From: Hyphomicrobiales bacterium
Lineage (GTDB): Bacteria; Pseudomonadota; Alphaproteobacteria; Rhizobiales; Rhizobiaceae
DNA: 64,000 nucleotides
Reading direction: 5' to 3'
Assembly (NCBI GenBank): GCA_900472485.1
Contig: UCII01000026.1
Location: 1 to 64,000 of the forward strand
Part shown: in pieces, positions 9,387 through 18,961 of the stretch
Numbering within the stretch: position 1 is the first letter of the stretch
Layout: each line of letters opens with the position of its first letter
Translations under genes and position numbers: made by a program
Notes under the pieces: generated by a model
What the model was told of the DNA's origin: nothing
Databases searched by the model: none
Seen by the model: the letters and a program-made list of their open reading frames with translations, nothing else

Positions 9387-10541
9387 ATGCAGCACGAAGA
9401 AAGGGTGACAGACATCGTGAATGTGACTGCCAACGTGTCTTCGCGGATAAACCTCATGCGCATCGTGCTCATCTCGGGCATAATCTTTGTCCATATACCG
9501 TTCGATCCGCATAGCAGCCCATTCAACGGCGCCTATGGCTTTTTCGATTGGCTGCGAGTGTTCCTTCGTGACAGCTTGTTCCGTGTCGGTGTCCCCTGCC
9601 TGAGCGTGATCTCAGGATACTTGCTGTTTCGGAATGGAAAGGCACCGCAGAGCTATACAGAGACCATTAGCCGGAAGACAAAGACAGTTATTCTGCCATT
9701 CCTGCTGTGGAATAGCGCGTTCTTCCTATTCGTACTTCTTCTTCAGTATTACGGTATCGCTGATGGATATCTTCCCGATCTGTCGGAAGCTAATCCGCAT
9801 GTAATATCAAATCTCCTTCTGGCTATCGATGGCGAACCGATAAATCTCCCGCTCTATTTTCTCCGCGATCTTTTTGTTTGCATTTTGCTGTCGCCGGTTC
9901 TGGCTTTTCTTATTCGTCGTGCTCCGTTACCGACATTGGTCTTTCTGCTTTTGCTGGCGGCATGGCCCATATCTATCGGGATAGTGTTGCGGAACTCCAT
10001 CCTCTTCAGCTTCAGCTTCGGAATCTACCTGAGCCTCCATCGTATCGACGTGACGCTCATAGATCGCTATGCCGCCCTGATCGCGCCTGCCTTCATCGCG
10101 CTTGCAGCGCTTCTGGCAACGGCTGCCTACATGACAGGGCCTGGATTGCCGTTGTGGCTTGAAGTTTGTCGCAATCTGATGGTGTTGGTGGGTATTCCCG
10201 GGTTCTGGGCAGTATCGGCAATCTTTATCCGTAGCCGCATCGGGCAGGGCCTGGCAGGAACCGGCAGCCTCAGCTTCTGGATTTTTTGCGCCCATTATCC
10301 GCTGCTCTTCTGTCTCTGGGTTCTTTGGAACCGCGGCGGCAGCGAACTTTATCCGATTTTCTATCTTTTGGCGGCCGCACTTGCCTTGCTGCTGCTGCCC
10401 TTGACCAATGGTATGGCGCGTTACGCCCTGCCAAGCTTCCACAACCTGCTGACTGGCAGCCGGGTTCGCCCGCAAGCCGAAACCCGTGCTGTCCAGAACC
10501 GCGTCGCCGAAGATCGGCAAGTGCGTTCGAAGCAAAGGTGA
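9387..10541 (+). CDS. exoH: ExoH-like succinyltransferase (acyltransferase-3 family)
   Basis: A polytopic acyltransferase-3 family protein of about 384 residues with the N-terminal RINLMRIVLISGIIFVHIPF, the SVISGYLLFR segment and about ten membrane helices. ExoH adds the succinyl group to a side-chain glucose of succinoglycan; in S. meliloti succinylation is needed for cleavage by ExoK and for infection of the host. The start is uncertain: the frame is open from a GTG at 9303, an ATG at 9387 has a G-run directly against it, and a GTG at 9417 has AAAGGG upstream. The last bases run into exoK (ATG at 10546, five bases after the stop codon). Confidence 0.85.
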   Translation: MQHEERVTDIVNVTANVSSRINLMRIVLISGIIFVHIPFDPHSSPFNGAYGFFDWLRVFLRDSLFRVGVPCLSVISGYLLFRNGKAPQSYTETISRKTKTVILPFLLWNSAFFLFVLLLQYYGIADGYLPDLSEANPHVISNLLLAIDGEPINLPLYFLRDLFVCILLSPVLAFLIRRAPLPTLVFLLLLAAWPISIGIVLRNSILFSFSFGIYLSLHRIDVTLIDRYAALIAPAFIALAALLATAAYMTGPGLPLWLEVCRNLMVLVGIPGFWAVSAIFIRSRIGQGLAGTGSLSFWIFCAHYPLLFCLWVLWNRGGSELYPIFYLLAAALALLLLPLTNGMARYALPSFHNLLTGSRVRPQAETRAVQNRVAEDRQVRSKQR

Positions 10542-10545
10542 TGCC

Positions 10546-11352
10546 ATGACGACATCGAAAAGAAGTTACATGCAAAGACTTGGTCTTGTCTCAATCGCTC
10601 TCATGAGCGCGTGCTTCCTGCCAAAGGCTGTGTCCGCCCAGGATGATCAGGCGTCCGGCCGGTCATTCGTCGACAATTTCGAACGGCTGGATACCGGCCG
10701 CTGGTATATTTCCGATGGCTGGAACAATGGAGCGTATCAGAATTGCACCTGGTCGCGGAAACAGGTGAGCGTCAAGGATGGGACGCTGCAACTGCAGTTC
10801 ACACAGTCCAAGACCGGTGATCGCAATTATGCTTGCGGCGAAATCCAGACGACGAAACGTTACGGCTACGGCACTTACGAGGCGCGTTATCGCACAGCCA
10901 AGGGGCCTGGTCTCAACTCTGCCTTCTTCACCTATATCGGCCCGACCGACAAGAAACCGCACGACGAGATCGATTTCGAAGTGCTCGGCAAGAATCCCGG
11001 CCAAGTTCAGGTCAACCAATATATTTCCGCCAAAGGCGGCAACGAAAAGCTGGTGCCGGTTGCAGGCGGTGCCGACCAGGACTTCAACGACTATGCCTTC
11101 GTCTGGGAAAAGGATCGTCTGCGCTACTACGTGAACGGCAAGCTCGTTCAGGAAGTCACCGATCCTTCGAAGATACCGACGAATGCGCAGAAGATCTTCT
11201 TCAGCCTCTGGGGCACCGATACGCTCAGCGGCTGGATGGGCAAGTTCGCCTATAGCGGCGAGCCGGCAACCATGGAGATCAAGCGCGTCGCCTTCACTGC
11301 GCCGGGAGAGAAGTGCCTGTTCCCGGAATCGATCACCTGCAAGCTCGATTGA
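10546..11352 (+). CDS. exoK: ExoK secreted endo-beta-1,3-1,4-glycanase (GH16)
   Basis: A 268-residue secreted glycoside hydrolase of family 16. It has a signal peptide (about residues 1-31, cleavage after VSAQ) and the family active-site motif ExDxE as E141-I-D-F-E145, in which the first Glu is the nucleophile and the second the acid/base. Cysteines at about 67 and 97 may form the usual disulfide. ExoK cleaves nascent succinoglycan in the medium to give low-molecular-weight chains. The ATG at 10546 has AAAGGTG six bases upstream; the upstream part of the frame lies within exoH and is not used. Confidence 0.92.
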   Translation: MTTSKRSYMQRLGLVSIALMSACFLPKAVSAQDDQASGRSFVDNFERLDTGRWYISDGWNNGAYQNCTWSRKQVSVKDGTLQLQFTQSKTGDRNYACGEIQTTKRYGYGTYEARYRTAKGPGLNSAFFTYIGPTDKKPHDEIDFEVLGKNPGQVQVNQYISAKGGNEKLVPVAGGADQDFNDYAFVWEKDRLRYYVNGKLVQEVTDPSKIPTNAQKIFFSLWGTDTLSGWMGKFAYSGEPATMEIKRVAFTAPGEKCLFPESITCKLD

Positions 11353-11458
11353 ACCTGGCCGGCCGCGTGGCATCTCGCGCGGCCGGTTGCAATGCCACCA
11401 TGCAACACCAACCACACAAGGCGCGCGGTCCCGGCCGGGCGCAAAAGCGGAAATTTTG

Positions 11459-12667
11459 ATGCTGCATATACTGTATTTCGTCCATGATCTTGCCGACCCG
11501 GCTGTGCGCAGGCGGGTGCTGATGCTGCAGGCCGGCGGGGCACTCGTGACGCTTGCGGGGTTCCGGCGCGACGACAATGCGTTGGCTGCCATTAACGGCG
11601 TCGAGCCGATCGAGCTCGGCAAGACGCAGGATGCCCAGTTTGCGCAGCGTATCGCGGCGGTGGCCAGATCGGCGGCGAAGTTGCGTAGTGCGCTGCGCTC
11701 GGTCGCAAGGCCGGACCTCATCATCGGCCGCAATCTCGAAATGCTGGCGCTGGCCAATCGCGCCAAGTCCGTTTTCGGCGGCGATATGCCGATCGTCTAT
11801 GAATGCCTCGATATTCATCGGCTGCTGCTGCGCGACGATGTCGTGGGCAGCGCGCTTCGCAGCGCGGAGCGTTACTTCGGTTCGCAGGCGGCATTGCTGG
11901 TGACCAGTTCGCCTGCCTTCATCGAGCGCTATTTCCGTCCGCGCTCCGGACTGCATGTGCCGGTCATGCTGCTCGAAAACAAGGTGCTGGCGCTTGAGCC
12001 TGCGGCGCGCGCCATCACATCGGCCGCAAGACCGCCGGCTGCGGGCAAGCCCTGGAAGATTGGCTGGTTCGGCGCCCTTCGCTGCCGCAAGTCCTTGGCC
12101 TTGCTCGATCAATTCTCGCGCCGGATGGAGGGCCGTTTCGAGATTGTCCTGCGCGGCAGACCGGCCTATTCCGAGTTCGAGGACTTCGACCGCACCGTCC
12201 GCGATGCACCCTTCATGCATTTTGGCGGCGCCTACAAGAACCCTGAGGATCTCTCGGCGATCTACGGCGAAGTCCAGTTTTCCTGGGCGATCGACTTTTT
12301 CGAAGAGGGACTGAATTCCAGCTGGCTGCTGCCGAACCGCCTTTACGAAGGTGGTCTTTACGGCGCCGTGCCGATCGCGATCAAGGAGACGGAGACGGCA
12401 AGATTTCTTGCCAGCCGAAAGATCGGGCTAACGCTTGACAGAGCCGATGCCGACCATCTGGCGGCGCTTTTGAGTGAAATGGACGTGAAGCGCTATCTCG
12501 CCGCTTTCGAGGCTGTGGCGTCCCAGGATCATAAACAATGGATGGTGGATCGCGCCGACTGTCAGTTGCTGGTGCAGCGGCTGGCATCGTTGACGCGCGC
12601 CAACGAGCAGATGACCGAGATACAGGCCCTCCCACAACTGCATCGCAATAGAGGTGGATTGCAATGA
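11459..12667 (+). CDS. exoL: ExoL-like glycosyltransferase
   Basis: A 402-residue GT-B type glycosyltransferase. The N-terminal half starts MLHILYFVHDLADPAVRRRV and contains PDLIIGRNLEML; the C-terminal half has WKIGWFGALRC and the late NRLYEGGLYGAVPIA segment, where GT-B enzymes bind the sugar nucleotide. In S. meliloti ExoL adds a beta-1,4 glucose early in succinoglycan repeat assembly, after ExoA. The ATG at 11459 was chosen for its position after the exoK-exoL gap and an AGCGGA upstream; the upstream frame to 11183 overlaps exoK. It overlaps exoA by four bases (ATGA), so coupling is likely. Confidence 0.84.
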   Translation: MLHILYFVHDLADPAVRRRVLMLQAGGALVTLAGFRRDDNALAAINGVEPIELGKTQDAQFAQRIAAVARSAAKLRSALRSVARPDLIIGRNLEMLALANRAKSVFGGDMPIVYECLDIHRLLLRDDVVGSALRSAERYFGSQAALLVTSSPAFIERYFRPRSGLHVPVMLLENKVLALEPAARAITSAARPPAAGKPWKIGWFGALRCRKSLALLDQFSRRMEGRFEIVLRGRPAYSEFEDFDRTVRDAPFMHFGGAYKNPEDLSAIYGEVQFSWAIDFFEEGLNSSWLLPNRLYEGGLYGAVPIAIKETETARFLASRKIGLTLDRADADHLAALLSEMDVKRYLAAFEAVASQDHKQWMVDRADCQLLVQRLASLTRANEQMTEIQALPQLHRNRGGLQ

Positions 12668-13662
12668 CGACTGGAAGTTCAGGGGATATGCGTTGCGTAA
12701 TCGTTATTCCTTGCCTCAATGAGGAAAAGCATATCGAGCCGCTGATCGACAAGCTCGGGCGGGCTCTCGACGAACTCGATGCGAAGATCGTGGTGGCTGA
12801 TGGCGGCAGCACCGATCGCACGCGCGAGATCGTGCGGTATATAGCCGTAAGAGATCCCCGCGTTTTGCTGCTCGACAATCCGAAGCGGCTGCAGAGTGCG
12901 GCGATCAATCTCGCCATCGAGACGTTCGGCGACGATCATGAGTATTTTATCCGTATCGACGCCCATGGCGATTATCCGGACGATTACTGCCAGACGCTGG
13001 TGCAAGAGGCCGGCGCGACGGGCGCGGATTCCGTAGTCGTTGCCATGCGCACCATGGGTTTCAGCGCCTTCCAGAAGGCAACGGCCGTCGCGCAGAACTC
13101 CAAGCTCGGCAATGGCGGCTCCAAACATCGCGAAGGAGCCAAGGGCCATTGGGCGGAGCATGGGCATCATGCGCTGATGCGCGTTGCCGCCTTCCGTGCC
13201 GTCGGCGGTTACGACGAAAGCTTCAGCCATAACGAGGATGCGGAGCTGGATTATCGGCTGAACAAGGCGGGCTATCGGATCTGGCTGACCGACAAGACCG
13301 CGATGACCTACTATCCGCGCGCCAGCGTTCCGACCCTCTTCAAGCAATATCTCGGTTATGGCCGCGGCCGCGCGCGCAATATTCTCAAGCACCGCAGCAT
13401 GCCGAGCATGCGCCAGATGCTGCCGCTTGCGGTCGTGCCGATTTTCATCGGTGCCTTCCTGGCGGTCCTCAACTGGATTGCGGTCATCCCAGTTGGTCTG
13501 TGGGCTGTCGCTTGCATCGCCTACGGTTTCTGGATCGCTCTCGGCCAGAAGAACCCCTACGGTCCTCTGGCTGCAATTTCCGCCATGGTCATGCATTTCG
13601 CCTGGTCCATGGGCTTCTGGATGGAAGTTTTCAGCTTCCGCAATCGCAGGGTCGCGTCATGA
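12664..13662 (+). CDS. exoA: ExoA beta-1,3-glucosyltransferase
   Basis: A 332-residue GT2 enzyme with CVIVIPCLNEEKHIEPLID at the N-terminus, IVVADGGSTDRTREI, the IRIDAHGDYP metal site region near residue 100 and GYDESFSHNEDAELDYRL. Hydrophobic C-terminal segments (about 255-320) anchor it in the membrane. ExoA in S. meliloti adds the first glucose to the lipid-linked galactose made by ExoY. Its start and stop both overlap neighbours by ATGA (12664-12667 with exoL, 13659-13662 with exoM), a tightly coupled operon. Confidence 0.9.
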   Translation: MTTGSSGDMRCVIVIPCLNEEKHIEPLIDKLGRALDELDAKIVVADGGSTDRTREIVRYIAVRDPRVLLLDNPKRLQSAAINLAIETFGDDHEYFIRIDAHGDYPDDYCQTLVQEAGATGADSVVVAMRTMGFSAFQKATAVAQNSKLGNGGSKHREGAKGHWAEHGHHALMRVAAFRAVGGYDESFSHNEDAELDYRLNKAGYRIWLTDKTAMTYYPRASVPTLFKQYLGYGRGRARNILKHRSMPSMRQMLPLAVVPIFIGAFLAVLNWIAVIPVGLWAVACIAYGFWIALGQKNPYGPLAAISAMVMHFAWSMGFWMEVFSFRNRRVAS

Positions 13663-14597
13663 CACAAGTCCATCGGCGCCCCATTAAGATCGACATAGCG
13701 GTCTGCACCTATCGGCGGGCGGAGCTCGATCAGACACTGCTGTCGCTTGCCGTGCTCAACGTCCCCACAGGTGCGGTCATCCGGATCATCGTCGCCGACA
13801 ATGATGTGACGCCAAGCGCGCGGGGCCGCGTCGACGCCATGCGTTCGGCCGTGCCCTTCGAGATTGTCTACGTCCATTGCCCGGCATCGAACATCTCGAT
13901 CGCGCGCAATGCCTGCCTCGATCATGCAAGCGGCGATTTCCTCGCCTTCATCGATGACGACGAGACTGCCTCGGAGGACTGGCTGACGGAAATGCTCATC
14001 ATGGCCGACACGACGGGCGCCGACGCCGTTCTTGGTCCCGTGCAGGCGGTCTACGCGAATGTCGCTCCGGCATGGATGCAGCGCGGCGATTTCCATTCGA
14101 CCTTACCTGTCTGGGTCGCGGGAGAAATCCTGACCGGCTACACCTGCAATGTGTTGCTGCGCCGCGGTGCGCCTTCGCTTGCCGGCCGGCGTTTCAATAT
14201 CGCACTCGGCCGCAGCGGCGGCGAAGATACCGAGTTTTTCATCCATATGCATAAGGCGGGCGGCCGGATTGCTTATGCCGAGGATGCGCTGGTCTACGAA
14301 CCCGTTCCCAACAATCGCGCCACCGTTTCCTGGCTGTCGAAGCGCCGGTATCGCATGGGCCAGACGCATGGACGCATGCTGCTGGAGGCCGCGAGCGGTT
14401 TCGGGCGCTGGCGAGCAATCGCGCTTGCGGGCACGAAATCCGCCTATTGCTTCGTTGTCGCGGCCTTGCTTTCGGCATCGCCCATCAAGCGGCATCGCTA
14501 TGGCCTGCGCGGCATCATGCATGCCGGCGTCGTCAGCGGTCTCTTCGGAGTTCGCGAAATAGAACAATACGGAAATCTGGAGAAGGCACCGCAATGA
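13659..14597 (+). CDS. exoM: ExoM beta-1,4-glucosyltransferase
   Basis: A 312-residue GT2 enzyme beginning MTQVHRRPIKIDIAVCTYRR, with IIVADNDVTPSARGRV, the FLAFIDDDETASEDWL DxD segment (about residues 88-103) and GEDTEFFIHMHKAG, the usual ED catalytic-base region. In S. meliloti ExoM adds a beta-1,4-linked glucose in the growing backbone. A hydrophobic segment near the C-terminus may associate it with the membrane. The start at 13659 overlaps the exoA stop, and the stop overlaps the exoO start. Confidence 0.88.
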   Translation: MTQVHRRPIKIDIAVCTYRRAELDQTLLSLAVLNVPTGAVIRIIVADNDVTPSARGRVDAMRSAVPFEIVYVHCPASNISIARNACLDHASGDFLAFIDDDETASEDWLTEMLIMADTTGADAVLGPVQAVYANVAPAWMQRGDFHSTLPVWVAGEILTGYTCNVLLRRGAPSLAGRRFNIALGRSGGEDTEFFIHMHKAGGRIAYAEDALVYEPVPNNRATVSWLSKRRYRMGQTHGRMLLEAASGFGRWRAIALAGTKSAYCFVVAALLSASPIKRHRYGLRGIMHAGVVSGLFGVREIEQYGNLEKAPQ

Positions 14598-15619
14598 CGG
14601 ATTTCATCCCCGATGTCAGCTTCGTCATCGCTGCCTATAACGCCGAGGAAACGCTCGAGCGCGCCATCGACAGCGCGCTGGCGCAGGGCGCGGTCAGCAT
14701 GGAAGTCATCGTCGTCGACGATTGCTCGACGGACGGCACGCGCGAGATCGCCGGCAACCATCCCGATCCACGGGTACGCCTCGTTGCTATGGCCCGCAAC
14801 GGCGGTCCGGGCGCTGCCCGCAATGCCGGGCTGGATGCTGCCCGGGGCCGCTGGGTTGCCGTGCTCGATTCCGATGATGCCCTGCGTCCGGACCGCATGG
14901 CCCGCCTGATCGCCAGAGCGGAAAAAGCCGGGGCACAGATCGCGGTCGACAATCTCGACGTCATCCGCGAGGACGCGGGTACGATATTGCCGATGTTCCC
15001 GGAGCCGATGCTGGCACGCATGCCGACGCTGACGCTGGCAAAGTTCATCGCCTCCAACATGATTTTCCAGTCGGAGCACAATTTCGGCTATATGAAGCCG
15101 GTCTTCGAGCGAGCTTTCGTCGAAAAGCATCGCCTGCGCTTCGATGAGACCCTGCGGATTGGCGAGGATTACATTTTCCTTGCTTCCGCGCTTGCTCGTG
15201 GCGGCCTCTGCGCCGTCGAGCCGACCGTAGGCTACTTGTATTACATTCGCGATGGGTCGATCTCGCGTGTTCTCAGGCAAGACCATGTCGAAGCCATGCT
15301 TGCCGCAGACACAAGATTCTTCGCCGAACATCCCTTCGGGGCTGCTGCCCTTGCCGCGCAGCGGCGACGCACGCGCAATCTGAAGGACGTCATCGCATTC
15401 CTGAAGTTGGTCGACAGCATCAAGGAACGTGAATTGCAGGCGATGCTCAAGATCGCATGCCTCAACCCGCGGGCGGTGCGCCATCTCAGCATGCCGATCT
15501 TTGCGCGTTTTCGTCGGTTGGCCGCATCTCTGCGGAGCGGTCGCCAGCCGTCGCCTACCTCCCAACTTTCCTCCCCTCTGCCCAATATGGGCGCAGGCCC
15601 TCACTCTAACAAAGGATAG
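14594..15619 (+). CDS. exoO: ExoO-like beta-1,6-glucosyltransferase
   Basis: A 341-residue GT2 enzyme. It starts MTDFIPDVSFVIAAYNAEETL, followed by VIVVDDCSTDGTREI, NGGPGAARNAGLDAARGRWV and VLDSDDALRPDRM. In S. meliloti ExoO adds the first side-chain glucose by a beta-1,6 link. The start overlaps exoM (ATGA at 14594). The last 30 codons are Pro/Ser-rich and look like a non-conserved tail. The order exoA-M-O-N-P supports the name; the GT2 enzymes of the cluster resemble one another and cannot be told apart by motif alone. Confidence 0.86.
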   Translation: MTDFIPDVSFVIAAYNAEETLERAIDSALAQGAVSMEVIVVDDCSTDGTREIAGNHPDPRVRLVAMARNGGPGAARNAGLDAARGRWVAVLDSDDALRPDRMARLIARAEKAGAQIAVDNLDVIREDAGTILPMFPEPMLARMPTLTLAKFIASNMIFQSEHNFGYMKPVFERAFVEKHRLRFDETLRIGEDYIFLASALARGGLCAVEPTVGYLYYIRDGSISRVLRQDHVEAMLAADTRFFAEHPFGAAALAAQRRRTRNLKDVIAFLKLVDSIKERELQAMLKIACLNPRAVRHLSMPIFARFRRLAASLRSGRQPSPTSQLSSPLPNMGAGPHSNKG

Positions 15620-15623
15620 AGCC

Positions 15624-16529
15624 ATGGACCCCAAACGTCGTGTGAGAAAAGCAGTCATCCCGGTTGCCGGCAATGGAACGCGCTTCCTGCCCGCCACCAA
15701 GGCGATGCCGAAGGAGATGCTGACGATCGTCGATCGTCCCGTCGTGCAATATGCCGTCGATGAAGCCATCGAAGCCGGCATCGAGCACATCGTTTTCGTC
15801 ACCAGCCGCAACAAGTCGGCGATCGAAGACCATTTCGACGACACGCCGGAGCTGATTTCTTCGCTGCAAAGGGCAGGCAAGAACCATCAGGTCAGCGAGC
15901 TGGAACGCCTCCTGCTGCGGCCGGGCGCTGTCAGCTTCACCCGCCAGCAGGCTCCGCTCGGCCTCGGCCACGCCGTCTGGTGTGCCCGCGACCTCATTGG
16001 CAACGAGCCTTTCGCACTGCTTTTGCCTGACATGCTCTGCTACGGCATTCGCGGCTGCATGGCCGGCTTGATGGACCTCTATAATGAGACCGGCGGCAAC
16101 ATCGTCGCCGTCGAGGAATGCGCTCCGGAAGAAACCTCGAAATACGGCATCATCGGCAAGGGCGAGTCCGTGCGCCATGGCTTTGCCGTAACCAAAATGG
16201 TCGAGAAGCCGCATCCGTCCGAGGCGCCTTCAAACTTTTACCTCAATGGCCGTTATATTCTGCAGCCCGAGATTTTCGACATTCTGGCCCGTCAGGAACG
16301 CGGAGCCGGCAATGAGATCCAGCTGACCGACGGCATGCTGCGCCTTTCCGAGACGCAATCCTTCCATGCCCAGGTCTATAATGGACGTACGTTCGACTGC
16401 GGGTCCAAGCACGGCTTCATCGAAGCGAACGTCGCCTTCGCGCTCGCTCGCTCCGATATCGGCAGCTTGGTCTATGACTCGATCCGCAACATGGTCGTCT
16501 CGCACGAAGCGCAGATGACCGCCGCTTAA
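15624..16529 (+). CDS. exoN: ExoN UTP-glucose-1-phosphate uridylyltransferase
   Basis: This 301-residue cytosolic enzyme makes UDP-glucose from UTP and glucose-1-phosphate, the donor for all the Exo glucosyltransferases. The N-terminal pyrophosphorylase signature GNGTRFLPATKAMPKEML (about residues 16-33) is complete, followed by FVTSRNKSAIEDHFD, APLGLGHAVWCA, LLPDMLCYG and VEKPHPSEAPSN. The length is normal for GalU/ExoN. The ATG at 15624 has AAAGGA upstream. It sits between exoO (4 bases) and exoP, as in S. meliloti. Confidence 0.95.
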   Translation: MDPKRRVRKAVIPVAGNGTRFLPATKAMPKEMLTIVDRPVVQYAVDEAIEAGIEHIVFVTSRNKSAIEDHFDDTPELISSLQRAGKNHQVSELERLLLRPGAVSFTRQQAPLGLGHAVWCARDLIGNEPFALLLPDMLCYGIRGCMAGLMDLYNETGGNIVAVEECAPEETSKYGIIGKGESVRHGFAVTKMVEKPHPSEAPSNFYLNGRYILQPEIFDILARQERGAGNEIQLTDGMLRLSETQSFHAQVYNGRTFDCGSKHGFIEANVAFALARSDIGSLVYDSIRNMVVSHEAQMTAA

Positions 16530-16612
16530 GCCTGTCACATTGTGGCCTGCGGCCGGGAAGGCCGCGGGCCATGGCTATTATTCATTCGGGCTTCTCCGAC
16601 AAGGTGGTCGCC

Positions 16613-18961
16613 ATGCATCAGAAGAACTTCACTTTCCACAGCGCTCTTCCACAAGCGGAGTCGCAGGATAGCTTTATCGATCTCGACCGGCTGATGGCCG
16701 TCGTGATCCGGCGCATCCGCACCATCATTTTCGCCGTGGCCGCTTTTGTCATTCTGGCCGTCGCCTATCTGCTTACTGCGACCTCGAGCTATACCTCGAT
16801 GACGCAGATATTGCTCGACGAAAGCATGACGAAATATGCCGAGGATCAGCCGCCGGCGGCAAGCAGCCAGCAGGCGGACATGGAGATCGCCAGCGCGGTC
16901 GAAATCCTCAAATCGAACGAGATGGCGTTGCGCGTCGTCGACACGGCAGGCCTTGCGGACAACAATACTCTGCTCAATCCGCCCGTATCTCCGGCGGCCT
17001 TGCTCAAATCCGGCGTCAGCCTGATCGTCAGCGTCTTCACGCCTGGTCGCCCGCCTATGACGCCCGAGGAACAGCGGGAAGCCCAGCGTCAGAAGGTTGC
17101 TGCCGTTCTGCAGGATAATCTGAAGGTCGAGCGCGTCACGCGAAGCTCGGTCGTCGCCGTCTCCTTCAGTTCGACGGACAAGCGTCTCGCCGCCAAGGTT
17201 ACGAGCGCTTATGCCGACGCTTATCTGACCGACCAGCTGAACGCCAATTTCGATGCGACCGAACGCGCTTCCGTCTGGTTGCAGGAACGCTTGAACGACC
17301 TGCGCCAGCGCGCCCAGGAGGCTTCGCTCGAAGTCGAGAGATACAAGGCCGACAATGGTCTGACGTCAACTGGCGGCGAACTGATGTCGGAACAGCAGAT
17401 TTCCGACCTGAACAAACAGCTGATCATCGCGCAAGCCGATACGGCCAGCGCTGCCGCCCGTTACAATCAATATAAATCGATCATCGACCAGGGCCCTGAC
17501 AACGCCGTCAAGAATGCGACCATCTCGTCGAGCTCGACCGACAATTCGGTGCTGCAGGATCTCAAGACGCGCTATCTCGCCGTCGAAAAGCGCGAACAGG
17601 ATGTCACGCAAAATTTCGGCGCCGATCATCCGCAGGCAGTGGCGCTCAAGGCCGAGCGGCAGGACATCACCCGGCAAATCTATCAGGTCCTTCAGCAGCT
17701 CACTGCCAGCTACAAGAACGAGTATGATGTCGCTCAGTCGCGGGCGGAATCGCTGCGTGAAAGCATCGACAAGGTCGTCGGCAAGAATTCCGAGGCTAAT
17801 AAGTCGTTGGTTCACCTGAATGAGCTGAACCAGAAGGCATCCGCGCTGAAGACGCTCTACGAATCCTATCTCGGCCGCTTCGAACAGGCGACGCAGCAGC
17901 GTTCCTTCCCGATTGCCAAGGCACGCGTCATCTCGGTGGCCGGGGTGCCGACCGCGCCGTCCAGCCCGAAGAAGACGCTCGTCATGGCGCTTTCGGTCAT
18001 CCTCGGTCTGATGGTTGGATGCGGTGTTGCTGCGTTTCAGGAGTTCCGCGACCGCTACTTCCGCGTCGAGGCCGACGTGCGGGCTGCTCTCGGTTTGAAG
18101 TTCCTGGGCTATCTGCCGCTGCTCGGCCAGCAGAGCAAGAGCAAGAGCAAGAAGAAGTCGCGCAAGGGTGATGCCGGAGCGGAGCCGATAACGGCGGAAG
18201 AGGGAGAAAACGGCGTCGCCTTCGAGCGCATAATGCGCATCTCCGTCGAAGCGCCGCGCTCGATCTTCGCCGAGACCTTGAGGAACGCCAAGCTCGCCAG
18301 CGACGTGATGCTGCAGGGCCGCGCCGACCGTGTCATCGGCGTCGTCTCGGCACTGCCGGGCGAAGGCAAATCGACGACGGCTGCCAATTTTGCCGCCCTG
18401 CTTGCGAGCAGCGGCAAGCGCACGCTGCTCATCGATGCCGACTTGCGCAATCCGGGTCTCAGCCGGACCCTGAAGACGCCGCCGCAGGCCGGCTTGATCG
18501 AGGCTGTGCTTGGCGAGGTGCCCTGGACGAATGCCGTGAAGGTCGATCCGCGCACCAAGCTTGCCATTCTTCCGGTTGCCGTGCGCGATCATCTGCTGCA
18601 CACCAGCGAGCTTCTGTCCTCGCAGGGCATGCAGCATCTGATGGAAAATGCCCGCAAGATGTTCGATTACATCATCGTCGATCTTGCGCCGCTTGGTCCC
18701 GTCATCGATGCAAAGGCCTTCGCGCCGCAGGTCGATGCCTTCCTGCTGGTGACCGAATGGGGCGCAACGCCGACCAATCTGGTGCGTGATGTTCTCGAGC
18801 AGGAGCCGCAGATCAACTCGCGCATCCTCGGTGTGATCCTCAACAAGACCGACATGTCGGAACTGCCGCGCTACAGCGATTTCGGCGGAACGGAGCGCTA
18901 CCGGCAGAAATATGTGAGCTACTACACCGAGGTGCAGCCGCGTGCCCAGGTGGATGCTTAG
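16613..18961 (+). CDS. exoP: ExoP polysaccharide co-polymerase / BY-kinase
   Basis: A 782-residue inner-membrane protein that sets succinoglycan chain length and drives export. The N-terminal Wzz domain has a membrane helix at about residues 37-58; a coiled-coil periplasmic region follows; a second helix lies at about 455-475 after a Pro-rich segment VPTAPSSPKK. The cytoplasmic half is a bacterial tyrosine kinase domain with Walker A ALPGEGKSTTAANFA, Walker A' LLIDADLRNP and Walker B YIIVDLAPLGPV. The C-terminal tail carries five to six tyrosines (RYSDF to SYYTEV), the usual autophosphorylation cluster. ATG 16613 has AAGGTGG five bases upstream; the frame starts earlier at 16571. The stop codon overlaps the stop of the convergent EamA gene. 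Confidence 0.93.
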   Translation: MHQKNFTFHSALPQAESQDSFIDLDRLMAVVIRRIRTIIFAVAAFVILAVAYLLTATSSYTSMTQILLDESMTKYAEDQPPAASSQQADMEIASAVEILKSNEMALRVVDTAGLADNNTLLNPPVSPAALLKSGVSLIVSVFTPGRPPMTPEEQREAQRQKVAAVLQDNLKVERVTRSSVVAVSFSSTDKRLAAKVTSAYADAYLTDQLNANFDATERASVWLQERLNDLRQRAQEASLEVERYKADNGLTSTGGELMSEQQISDLNKQLIIAQADTASAAARYNQYKSIIDQGPDNAVKNATISSSSTDNSVLQDLKTRYLAVEKREQDVTQNFGADHPQAVALKAERQDITRQIYQVLQQLTASYKNEYDVAQSRAESLRESIDKVVGKNSEANKSLVHLNELNQKASALKTLYESYLGRFEQATQQRSFPIAKARVISVAGVPTAPSSPKKTLVMALSVILGLMVGCGVAAFQEFRDRYFRVEADVRAALGLKFLGYLPLLGQQSKSKSKKKSRKGDAGAEPITAEEGENGVAFERIMRISVEAPRSIFAETLRNAKLASDVMLQGRADRVIGVVSALPGEGKSTTAANFAALLASSGKRTLLIDADLRNPGLSRTLKTPPQAGLIEAVLGEVPWTNAVKVDPRTKLAILPVAVRDHLLHTSELLSSQGMQHLMENARKMFDYIIVDLAPLGPVIDAKAFAPQVDAFLLVTEWGATPTNLVRDVLEQEPQINSRILGVILNKTDMSELPRYSDFGGTERYRQKYVSYYTEVQPRAQVDA

